Below are positions 1 through 7,200 of a stretch of 22,362 nucleotides of DNA, one piece after another. A program made the position numbers and the translations under genes. The notes beneath the pieces were generated by a model. It was not told where the DNA came from. It searched no databases and saw only the letters and a program-made list of their open reading frames with translations. This DNA comes from a virus. The stretch spans positions 1-22,362 of IMG/VR virus record IMGVR_UViG_3300040801_006079. One strand, written 5' to 3'. Position 1 is the stretch's first letter; each line of letters begins with the position of its first letter.

Positions 1-558
1 TCAGACGGCAGCCACTTCCTTCTTCACGCTCTGCGCATCAATACCGGCGTCGATAAAGAACTCGTCCACCTGCTCCACGCTAAGCCTGGAGGCGAAGGTC
101 TCTGCAACCTTGGCGTCAGCGCGCACAGCCTTGATCACCGCTTCCTTGTCGAGGGTCACCTTCACCCGCAGGAAGTCCTTCGCGCGCACCCAGCGAAGCC
201 CCTGCAGCCAGCCAACCACATCACCCAGCTTGACCTTGCGCGCCAACTTCACAGCCGGTGGTGTCTTGCGGATGCCGATCTTCGCCCCGCCCAGCTCGGC
301 CGATCTCTTACCCTTGGCGATATAGGCCGCGCCGCCAGCCTCCCACCATGCCTGTAGCGCCATGAACAACGGGCGAGCCTCGGCATCGATCTCGGCCAGC
401 AGGTCTGCGCGCTGTTCCTTCACGCGCGCGATAGCTTCATCTGCGGCCAGTTCCTCCAGCAGGCGGGCGCGCTCGAGCTCGCAATATTCGTGAATCATGA
501 TCAGCGCTTCATCGAGGTTCGCGGGCGGATCGGCGGCAAGGGACTTTCGGCGGGACAT
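1..558 (-). CDS. gam: Mu Gam-like host-nuclease inhibitor / DNA-end-binding protein (185 aa)
   Basis: Gam of phage Mu binds double-strand DNA ends as a Ku-like dimer and protects phage DNA from host exonucleases. Here residues about 15-80 are helical (LDEALIMIHEYCELERARLL ... IDAEARPLFMALQAWWEAGG). They are followed by the Gam core: IGIRKTPPAVKLARKVKLGD, VGWLQGLRWVRAKDFLRVK and VTLDKEAVIKA, which align with Mu Gam's W-R-x-RPP-S-V, RFIRTKQEINKEAIL region. The C-terminal VEQVDEFFIDAG also fits. The stop is the first three bases of the window. The ATG has GGAG about 8-9 nt upstream after a 52-bp gap from the 40-aa ORF. An early-type gene here marks the junction to the next module. Confidence 0.88.
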   Translation of the reverse strand: MSRRKSLAADPPANLDEALIMIHEYCELERARLLEELAADEAIARVKEQRADLLAEIDAEARPLFMALQAWWEAGGAAYIAKGKRSAELGGAKIGIRKTPPAVKLARKVKLGDVVGWLQGLRWVRAKDFLRVKVTLDKEAVIKAVRADAKVAETFASRLSVEQVDEFFIDAGIDAQSVKKEVAAV

Positions 559-610
559 CGGACATTCTCCTCAATTCGGGACTATCAGAATGCAGGCAAC
601 ACCAGGGCCA

Positions 611-733
611 TCAGCCGCCCCAGTGCAGGCAGACGATCAGGCAAATCTGGATGAAGTTCAGGAACAGCGAGACACCGCACAGGTCGCAGTGCTTCGCGTT
701 CTGGGCGGCGATCCATGCGTGGAGGGAGGTCAT
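611..733 (-). CDS. Tiny Cys-containing hydrophobic peptide (40 aa)
   Basis: Starts at an ATG overlapping the adaptor stop (ATGA), with GGAG-less but coupled initiation. It reads MTSLHAWIAAQNAKHCDLCG then VSLFLNFIQICLIVCLHWGG. It has a CxxC at 16-19 and a hydrophobic C-terminal half that could be membrane-bound. Short and unrecognised. The overlap is the main support for expression. Confidence 0.5.
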   Translation of the reverse strand: MTSLHAWIAAQNAKHCDLCGVSLFLNFIQICLIVCLHWGG

Positions 734-1011
734 CGCTCGCGCACCCGGTAAAGCACGCTGCGCTCGTCAATCCGGCCTTGGCTGGTCTCAACACGGCAGG
801 CGACCACATAGTCCTTGCGGTCGATGCCCCCGCTGATGCGGTACGACACCACGCCATCGGCCTGTGTGACCTGATCGACCGTGATCCCATCGGGGGCGGT
901 CATGGACTGCGCGGTGATCGCCTCGCCGTCTTGCAACCACGATGCCCAGCTTATGCTGTGGCGAAGCGTGGCTTGCGGGTCTTTGGGCGGCGCGGTGAAT
1001 GTGAATGACAT
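730..1011 (-). CDS. Fibre adaptor-like beta-sandwich protein (93 aa)
   Basis: Recognisable pattern of a small phage family: KDPQATLRHSISWASWLQDG, then AITAQSMTAPDGITVDQVTQ, and VSYRISGGIDRKDYVVACRV followed by RIDERSVLYRVRE. The KDP...W-x2-WL...I...SGG...Y-x-V...R-S-x3-V layout occurs next to tail fibre or head-fibre genes, where it is thought to link a fibre to the virion. It shares one base with the upstream stop (TAATG), and its stop overlaps the 40-aa ORF (ATGA). Together with the VFTV-repeat C-terminus of the previous protein it forms a common phage cassette. Family resemblance is good; function is inferred. Confidence 0.75.
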   Translation of the reverse strand: MSFTFTAPPKDPQATLRHSISWASWLQDGEAITAQSMTAPDGITVDQVTQADGVVSYRISGGIDRKDYVVACRVETSQGRIDERSVLYRVRER

Positions 1012-1796
1012 TAGGCAACCTCGGCATCGACGGTGAAAACGGTTTGCTCGCGCGCGACGGTGAACACGGTCGGCTCCAGCGCAACTGAGAAGACAAGCGA
1101 GGCCGGGAAGACCTCGAAATCGGAATATGCCCCGACGCCCGCCGCTTCGGGCGTGCCGAGCGTGAGCGCGGGGGCGAGTGCTTCGGCTGTCCCGGTGACG
1201 CCCGCGACAAGGAATTGCGCCGATGCGCTGGCGGTCGGTTGGCCGAGCACAAGCGCAGGCGCGATGGCTGCCCCGATGCCCTCCGCACCTTCGACAAAAA
1301 ACGAACCAACGCCAGACGCAACCGGAGCGCCAAAGGCAAGCGCAGGCGCGACAGCAACCGCTTCGCCAGCGACGGGCGCAATTGTAATGCCCGCGCCATC
1401 GGCCAGCGGATTGCCGAGCGTGAGAACCGGAGCAACAGCCACAACAGTTCCGGCAACGCCTGCCGCGACAAAAGCACCCGAACCCGACGCATCAGGCTGG
1501 CCTAGGCTTATTGCCGGGGCTTGCGCCTCACCCGTCCCTGCAACAGGTTCGACAGCGTATGATCCCGCGCCAGAGGACGCAGGATCGCCAAGGACAAGCT
1601 CCGGGGCAACAGCAGCGCCTGTGCCTGTGATCGCAAGCGACAGCGCACCTACAGCAGCGGCAATTGGTGCGCCGAGCGAGAGCAGCGGGGCGGATGCTGC
1701 GCCAGCGCCGGTGACGCCAGCGACTGAGCTTTCCAACAGGATCGCATCGCCATCTTCCTGAAGCAGTTTAAAGCCGTCTTCCTTCAAGAGGAACAT
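1011..1796 (-). CDS. Repeat-built fibre-region protein with seven 28-29-aa repeats (261 aa)
   Basis: Residues 1-22 (FLLKEDGFKLLQEDGDAILL) resemble the LLxEDG-type N-terminus seen in phage fibre proteins. Residues 28-227 are seven tandem repeats with consensus like VAGTGxAVAPALxLGxPxAS then GxGxFxVxG. Starts are at 28, 56, 85, 114, 142, 171 and 200. Residues about 231-260 carry three 9-10-aa units (LVFSVALEP, TVFTVAREQ, TVFTVDAEV), a C-terminal pattern known to precede fibre-adaptor genes. It is probably a rod or beta-solenoid-like structural element. The ATG has GGAGG 8 nt upstream. The stop overlaps the next start (TAATG). Confidence 0.75.
   Translation of the reverse strand: MFLLKEDGFKLLQEDGDAILLESSVAGVTGAGAASAPLLSLGAPIAAAVGALSLAITGTGAAVAPELVLGDPASSGAGSYAVEPVAGTGEAQAPAISLGQPDASGSGAFVAAGVAGTVVAVAPVLTLGNPLADGAGITIAPVAGEAVAVAPALAFGAPVASGVGSFFVEGAEGIGAAIAPALVLGQPTASASAQFLVAGVTGTAEALAPALTLGTPEAAGVGAYSDFEVFPASLVFSVALEPTVFTVAREQTVFTVDAEVA
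1116..1715 (-). repeat. Coding tandem repeats, seven units of 84-87 bp
   Basis: This is the DNA encoding residues 28-227 of the repeat protein. Units are diverged at the DNA level but keep the encoded pattern G-x4-APxLxLGxP-x-A. Lengths alternate between 28 and 29 codons, in frame throughout. Copy-number change by recombination or slippage would lengthen or shorten the protein without breaking the frame. Confidence 0.75.
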
Positions 1797-1799
1797 TTA

Positions 1800-2057
1800 T
1801 CAGTCCTCCAAATCAGCAGCCGATGCCCTGCAATGCCCTGCACCAAAAATCCCGTCGATCACCCGCTCCGCCGCCAAGGCCCACCAGCGGCCAGCAATGG
1901 CATTGCGGCCAACGCGGGACGAGAACGGCTCATCAGGATCAGGCTCGCTGCCCCGTCCGGTAATCACCCACCACAGGCCCGCTATCGTCGTGTTGACGAT
2001 GCCCTGGGTGAGAGCCACGCCGAACAGGTAAAGCCAGCGACGGAAGCGGGTAAGCAT
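1800..2057 (-). CDS. Conserved small phage protein with one membrane segment (85 aa)
   Basis: The ATG at 2057 overlaps the upstream stop. A basic start (MLTRFRRW) leads into a hydrophobic segment (LYLFGVALTQGIVNTTIAGL, extending to WWVIT), then DPDEPFSSRVGRNAIAGRWW and ALAAERVIDGIFGAGHCRAS. The second half (SSRVGR...ERVID...GHCR) is a pattern I recall from small unnamed proteins in other proteobacterial phages. The N-in orientation with a single helix would place the C-terminal half outside the cytoplasm by the positive-inside rule. Possible lysis or entry role, not established. Confidence 0.68.
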   Translation of the reverse strand: MLTRFRRWLYLFGVALTQGIVNTTIAGLWWVITGRGSEPDPDEPFSSRVGRNAIAGRWWALAAERVIDGIFGAGHCRASAADLED

Positions 2058-2425
2058 CACAGACCCTCGGCAGCGCGGAACAGATCGTCGATCTGCTCGT
2101 CGGTCAGGCCCAGCGCCGGAGCCAGCGCGTTAATTAGCGCGCTGCCCCGCTCGATGGCGAGGGCATATTCCCACTCGATCCGCGCCGCTTCGCCTTGCAC
2201 TCCGGGCATGGAAACAAGGGTCTGTTCGACCGTTGCCAGCATTCCCGCGCCGAGGAGCGCTAGGCGGGCTTGGCGAGCTGTGACCGAAGGAGGGACCGGC
2301 AAAGACACGGGGCCGAAGAAATCGAGGATAGCTGCCTGCAAATCTTCGCCACTCTCGACTAGGCGCTCTTGCCCGTCGTCCTTGGTCAAAAGGGCAGAGC
2401 CGTCAGGATGAAATGTTTGTTTCAT
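2057..2425 (-). CDS. Small tail/fibre-associated protein, copy 2 of a paralogous pair (122 aa)
   Basis: Residues 44-122 (SVTARQARLALLGAGMLATV, GEAARIEWEYALAIERGSAL, LGLTDEQIDDLFRAAEGL) are clearly homologous to the helical module of the gene at 3847-4245. The first 43 residues differ (FHPDGSALLTKDDGQERLVE), so each copy has its own N-terminal domain on a shared C-terminal module. It follows the fibre gene by one nucleotide, whereas copy 1 follows the gpJ-like gene, so each copy directly follows a host-contact protein. That suggests each serves its upstream partner, as subunit or assembly helper. The stop overlaps the next start (TGATG). Confidence 0.78.
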   Translation of the reverse strand: MKQTFHPDGSALLTKDDGQERLVESGEDLQAAILDFFGPVSLPVPPSVTARQARLALLGAGMLATVEQTLVSMPGVQGEAARIEWEYALAIERGSALINALAPALGLTDEQIDDLFRAAEGL

Positions 2426-2426
2426 G

Positions 2427-3098
2427 TTATGTCACCACAAATCTAAAGCCTGCGGCACGGTTATTCGCTGCGCCATAGGAAAACGCGTCAGTGCCAAAGC
2501 TGCCTGTGAGTGTCGGGAACGGATCAGCAAACGTCATGTTCTTTTGGATGTAACCAACACCAGTTTGGGGAGAGCCCTCCACGCCAATAAAACTCAGAAG
2601 ATAGCCGGGGGCTATGCCACCCAGCACCTGCATGTGCGTCGCACCGTCGCCCACGTGACCAGCCCAATGCCAGCCCCTTTCCAGCGATAATGACAGTCCG
2701 GCGAAGCTGGTGTTTGAAAGCGTCAAAGGGAAAGATGCCGACGCAAAAACCGGATCACCTGCGGGATAAAGGGTAAGCGGCGATGCAGCGTAAATCGCGA
2801 GCTTTGCATTGCCGCCTGCGTTATTATGTGAGGCTCGAATTTCACTAATCGACACCGCCTGCTCGACAAATACTGGCGAGAGGTAGAGAAGGTTTGCGGC
2901 GGGAGCATTGGAGGTCGTGGTGTTATGGCTTCCGGGGGGCTTGAACAGGTATTCACGCCCAGACTTGTAGTCCGTCGAGTCCCTGACCTGTAGCAACGTA
3001 GCCCGCCGAGTCTCCCCGTCCTGCACAATCGGCACCTGCCCAGTCCCCGCCAGCGGCAGGGTTGCTGCGGGGAGTTCGCTAATTTTTGCGTCAGCCAT
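2427..3098 (-). CDS. Tail fibre / receptor-binding protein (223 aa)
   Basis: The N-terminus (KISELPAATLPLAGTGQVPI followed by VQDGETRRATLLQV) is a widespread virion-attachment motif of phage tail fibres. The remainder (residues about 45-223) is Ser/Ala/Asn/aromatic-rich and beta-like, with NAKLAIYAASPLTLY, LERGWHWAGHVGDG and AAGFRFVVT at the end, as expected of a receptor-binding or jelly-roll head. The ATG is preceded by a perfect AGGAGG with 5-nt spacing. The gene is visibly more A/T-rich than its neighbours, for example around 2820-2850, which suggests exchange of the host-range part. Its stop lies 1 nt before the next start. Confidence 0.78.
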   Translation of the reverse strand: MADAKISELPAATLPLAGTGQVPIVQDGETRRATLLQVRDSTDYKSGREYLFKPPGSHNTTTSNAPAANLLYLSPVFVEQAVSISEIRASHNNAGGNAKLAIYAASPLTLYPAGDPVFASASFPLTLSNTSFAGLSLSLERGWHWAGHVGDGATHMQVLGGIAPGYLLSFIGVEGSPQTGVGYIQKNMTFADPFPTLTGSFGTDAFSYGAANNRAAGFRFVVT

Positions 3099-3110
3099 TG
3101 CGGCCTCCTA

Positions 3111-3548
3111 TCAAGCGTAAGAAGCGGTCTGCGTGATCGTCAGCGAGGTCACGGAAACCGAACCGCCCGCCACGATCTGCCCGCTCGACAGGTTCGAGAG
3201 GTTCAACTCCTGCCCCGATGCGCCTGCGGTTCCCTGATAGACAACCGTGGTGCCGTTCGATGCGAGCAGCCGGAAAAAGGTGGGCGTGCCGGTCGCGTCC
3301 GCGCTGCTATCCGCCGTGATCGCGTTGGCAGTCGCCACGCCCGCCGAAGCCGCGCCGAACGCGGTTGCTCCAAGCGGAAGCTGTGCCAGCATAGTATTTC
3401 CCGAAAGCGCCGCGTCCGCATTGGCCGGAGCCGTGCCGGAATAGATGCGCAGTGAGCCGTTATTGAGGGTCGCGGTGATGGCATCGATGGCCGCATTGCG
3501 GGCCGCGTTGGCACCGGTTGTCCGGGCCGCACTTGCAAAAGTTCCCAT
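3111..3548 (-). CDS. Phage structural protein, fibre-region (145 aa)
   Basis: Two in-frame ATGs exist. I chose 3548 (MGTFASAARTTGANAARNAA) because AAAGGA lies 8 nt upstream, whereas it is only 1 nt from the ATG at 3557. The protein is Ala/Gly/Ser/Thr-rich and mostly beta, with ITATLNNGSLRIYSGTAPAN, LLAQ-type strand MLAQLPLGATAFG, and GTPTFFRLLASNGTTVVYQG. This pattern (G-x-L-x-IY-x-GT-x-P ... FRL) is common in small structural proteins next to phage tail fibres. It is probably a fibre or tail-tip component. No catalytic residues are evident. Confidence 0.7.
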   Translation of the reverse strand: MGTFASAARTTGANAARNAAIDAITATLNNGSLRIYSGTAPANADAALSGNTMLAQLPLGATAFGAASAGVATANAITADSSADATGTPTFFRLLASNGTTVVYQGTAGASGQELNLSNLSSGQIVAGGSVSVTSLTITQTASYA

Positions 3549-3549
3549 A

Positions 3550-3693
3550 TCAATCATCCTTTCGTTTTAAAATCTCGACCCGCACGCCGTCACCGTCGCG
3601 CCAGACCTTCCATTGACCCGGAGCTGCAATGCGCTCGGCACGCCCAGAGCGGACGCGCCACATCGCGAGGCCCAGCTGCAGCCAGTGCTTCAC
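3550..3693 (-). CDS. Small basic hypothetical protein (47 aa)
   Basis: It starts with GTG, overlapping the lipoprotein stop as GTGA, and reads M-KHWLQLGLAMWRVRSGRA, then GQWKVWRDGDGVRVEILKRK, to its stop at 3550. It is basic, with four Trp and a short hydrophobic N-terminus but no clear membrane helix. The tight overlap and reasonable composition support translation. Its end overlaps the start region of the next gene. No family recognised; coupling to the lipoprotein hints at a shared role. Confidence 0.55.
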   Translation of the reverse strand: MKHWLQLGLAMWRVRSGRAERIAAPGQWKVWRDGDGVRVEILKRKDD

Positions 3694-3827
3694 TTGCACG
3701 GCTCGCCCTCAGGGCACTCGTCCTCGATCGGCACCAGCGTGGGCTCGGGGCGAGGCTGCACTTCGCCTTCACAGGCGGTGAGGGTGGCGAGAGCGGCCAC
3801 AGAGGCCAGGCAGATCAGGGTCTTCAT
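3690..3827 (-). CDS. Small Pro-rich lipoprotein, possible outer-membrane spanin (45 aa)
   Basis: A signal peptide (MKTLICLASVAALATLTAC) is followed directly by a canonical lipobox LTAC with Cys19. The mature part (CEGEVQPRPEPTLVPIEDE, then CPEGEPCK) is 27 residues, rich in Pro and Glu, with two further Cys. Size, lipobox and Pro content fit Rz1-type outer-membrane spanin lipoproteins that disrupt the outer membrane at lysis. I see no overlapping Rz-like inner-membrane partner, which leaves the assignment open. AAGGA lies a few nt upstream of the ATG (rc of TCCTTT at 3835-3840), and the stop overlaps the following small ORF (GTGA). Confidence 0.7.
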   Translation of the reverse strand: MKTLICLASVAALATLTACEGEVQPRPEPTLVPIEDECPEGEPCK

Positions 3828-3846
3828 GGTTCAGTCCTTTCTTCAG

Positions 3847-4245
3847 TCAGAGCATGGCCGCAGCCGTTCGGAAAAGATCGTCGATCTGGGTTTCGGTCAG
3901 GCCAAGCTGGCCGCCGATGGAATTGATGAGCGCGCTCGATCGCGTCACGCTGCCGGCGTATTCCCATTCGATCCGCGCAGCCTCGCCCTCGTCTCCGGGC
4001 AGAGCCTCGAGAAATTGCCGCACCGTCGACAGCAGGCCCGCACCCAGCAGCGCCAGACGCGCCTGCCGCATCGAAACCTCTTGCGGCACCGGATGCGTGC
4101 TGAACCCAAGCGTGGCCTCCCAATCGGCGCGCGCCTGATCGAGATCGGCCTGCTGCGTGCCCTCGGGCAGCTCCAGCGTCAGCTCGCCGAAGTGGAAGGT
4201 GAAGCGCCCGGTGTCGGGATCCTGCGTGACAAAGAACTCGCTCAT
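3847..4245 (-). CDS. Small tail/fibre-associated protein, copy 1 of a paralogous pair (132 aa)
   Basis: The ATG at 4245 overlaps the gpJ-like stop (TGATG). The preceding GTG in frame is not needed. Residues 1-50 form a variable beta-rich domain (DTGRFTFHFGELTLELPEGT). Residues 53-132 form a conserved helical module (VPQEVSMRQARLALLGAGLL, GEAARIEWEYA, LGLTETQIDDLFR). That module recurs in the gene at 2057-2425 with roughly 50 of 80 residues identical. Small proteins with this module commonly lie just after tail fibre genes in phages and may be fibre subunits or assembly factors. Exact role unknown. Confidence 0.78.
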   Translation of the reverse strand: MSEFFVTQDPDTGRFTFHFGELTLELPEGTQQADLDQARADWEATLGFSTHPVPQEVSMRQARLALLGAGLLSTVRQFLEALPGDEGEAARIEWEYAGSVTRSSALINSIGGQLGLTETQIDDLFRTAAAML

Positions 4246-7200
4246 CACCCCTCCAGAAACGTCTCGGATGCGACCTGGGCACCGCCTGCCGTTCCCGGCG
4301 ACCGAATCTCGGTCAGCCGGAATTCGAACGCGCGCCGTGCCCCGGTCGAATTGGTGAAGGTGGCGGAGACGTTATCGGCCCCCGGCTCACTGGCGTTGAT
4401 CGGGGAGCCGGGCCCGGTGGCCACCGTCACCCAGGTGCTTGCGCCCAGTTGCCGCTGCTCGATCCGCGCGGTGATCGTCCCGCTGTTGCCGCCTGCCAGT
4501 CTCGCGATCTGGCCGGTCAGGAACCGGCTGCCGCCATTGTCGATCGACCGCGTGATGATCTCCTGAAAACCCACTGTCAGGCGCGTGGCCGCTTCCGGCG
4601 CGGGCACGTAGGTGACATTCATCGGCAGATCGACCGCCGCGCCATCGGTATGCGTATAGCGCACCGTGTAGGCCCCGCTTGCGACGATGCCGGAGAGCGT
4701 GACCGTGCCGGTGCTCGAATTGATGCTGGCCGATCCTGCCCCAAGGTTCTGTCCGGGCAGGCTCCAAGTTCCCCCGGTGATCGTCGTCGTCTCGCGGCGG
4801 GCCGTGTGCGTCACGGTGCGATTGCCGACATTGCCCGCCTCGCCCTGCTTGACCTCGATCACCGGGAACTGGGGCACGATGGTTCGTTGCTGAGTCGCGG
4901 TTACGTCCGCGCCGTCGTCGGCATTCGGACCGGGAACGAAGGCCGGATGCGCGGTCTGGTCTGCTGTCGCCGAAGTCACCATCGGCTCGGCGATGGCAAG
5001 TCGAACGTCTTGGGTTGAACCTGTGCTTGTGAAGCGCAGTTCGAACCGACCAAACCACCGATTGGCGGGCACCGTGACGAAGGCCCGCTGCATTCCGGCC
5101 GAATTGCCGATCAGACCCGTACCGCTGGCAATGACAGTTGCAGAGCCAGTTGCCAGGCTTGCATCATACGTCCAGAATTCAAGCTGCCACGCCCCGTTGG
5201 CAGCCCCCTGTCGCGAAACAAGCGATTGCACCGAAAGGCGCTCGCCCGGCGTTAGCTTGATCGCATCGCGCCTATCATTGCCGATGGAGAATTGCTGGCC
5301 GACCGCACTGACAAAACTGGAGCCACTGAAGAAGCGCACACCAGCCCCTGTCGCGTTGTAGTCTGTCGCGATAGACAGGCCCTGAGGATTGTGCAGCACC
5401 GCATAGCCGCGATCACCCTCCATCCGCGAGAACGGCACTCGGTTGGAGTCGCCAGCAGGAACACTGCTGGCCCGCCTGCTCGCTTCGTCAGCGATCCCGT
5501 CCAGCACTGTCTGGCGCGCATCGTAATAATCCACGAACCGCTCGTTGAAGAGCGGGCGCGTGATTGCGGTATTGGTCGCGCTGTCGATCGCGAGTGTGGC
5601 GAGATAGTCGATCAGGTCATCGTATTTTTCATCGAACGGGCCAACATTCACACCAAGCGTCACCGCGCGCGCCCGGATCGTCGGATACTCTGCGATAATC
5701 GCATCGCGCTGCTTCCTGATTTCCGGCTTCTCGTCGCGCGAAAGGATGTTGTCGCTGGTGATCGTGTTGATGACCGCATTGGCTGCGTCCGCATTCGCCT
5801 GCGCTGCTGCTGCATCCGCAAGCGCCTGCGCTGCGACCGCTGTGTCGCGGTCGATACGAACCAAGGTGATCCGGTCGGTGATGCCGCCCAGCGTCGCCTC
5901 GACCGTCACCTGTCGATTGCTCCCGAAATTGGCGACCGAAAGCGTGCGCGTGTTGCCGCTGCCACCCAGCGTCACCGAAGGGGTAGTGGACCAGGCGACG
6001 GTGCCGGGAAGATTACTCAGCAGCGCCTCGAGCGTGATCGTCTGCGACCCCGGAGCCGCCGCGCCATCGGTGAAGGTGAATGCCTGCGCGCTCGCCTTCA
6101 GCGCAAGCGTTGGCCCCAAGACGACTTCCTGCACCTTGAAGGTCGAGTATTCCAGATCGGTCGGTGTGCTGCCGCCATCGCCATAGGTGAAGCCGACATT
6201 GAAGGAGCGGCCATTCGCCGGGGTCGGCAGGTAGCCGTTCGGCCCCATGATGACTTCGAAATAGCGCCACGATCCGGGGACGTTTGCGATGTTGGGCCAG
6301 TAAGAATAGGTGCCGTTGTTCCAGCCCGCAGGGCCGGGGGAAATGTTGGCTCCCGCCGCATCGGCGAAAGCGGTGGTGATGCGGAAATTGCGGTTTCCGG
6401 TGGTCTTCGCCCAGACCGAGAGCTTGTAGGTCTTGGTCGGGTCAAGCGGCATCGGCGCGCTGAACAAGCTTCGAATTCTCGCCGTGGTCTCCACCGCGCG
6501 GATAGCCTTGCCACCGATCGGCAGATCGGAAGGTGTGACCACGCTGTAGGTCGCCCCGCCACCGGTCGAGGAAAGCGGAGAATTCCTCGCAGTCCCCCCG
6601 AACCAGCGATCAAGATCGTCGGTCTGCGTGCCCGGATTGATCGAGGCACCGTCAGCCCCGTCGACGCCCGCCTTGGACTTCGCCAGCGTATAGGTGCGGT
6701 CGTAATTCACACCCGCCCAAGCCGCTCGGATCGTGGCCGTGGCGAGGTCAACGCCGGGATCGGTGACAGTATAGACACCCGTGCTGGAATTGATGCTGAT
6801 CCAGCTTGGTGATGCGGGCGATTGCGCCGCAATCGAAAAGGTCGGCGTCAGCACGGTGTCGCCGCGCAGCAAGCGGATCTGCCCGCCCGCGCCGGTATAG
6901 CTGCCACCACTGCCATCCTGCGCCGTGGCCACGACATGCGCCTCGTTCGACACCAGCACGCTGATGCCGGGCAGGCCATCATCACCCGCAGGCCCGCTGC
7001 CCGCCTGAGCAATCAGCGCCCAACGCGCCACATCGGGCGGCGCGTTGCCAGTGCTGCTCGCCACGATCAGGCGATAGGACGAACCCGAGAAGATAACCTC
7101 GTCACCGCGCACATAGGCCGTGCCCGCGTCATAGCTTCCGCGCGCCACGTTGCGGGTGCCGCCGGGTTCGGCAGGCTGCAGCTGCGAAACCGCCGTCCCG

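Noticed and set aside
1116-1715. Possible CRISPR array
   Set aside because: Units are diverged and in frame with a protein repeat, with no identical repeats separated by unique spacers.
1033-1761. Plus-strand frame with its own repeats (SAGATA/SSGATA-like)
   Set aside because: The repeats mirror those of the minus-strand repeat protein. The minus frame has a good ribosome site, overlaps its neighbour and has known N- and C-terminal patterns.
5292-6812. Plus-strand open frame (506 codons) opposite the gpJ-like gene
   Set aside because: Arg-rich shadow translation with no domain; the minus-strand gene is certain.
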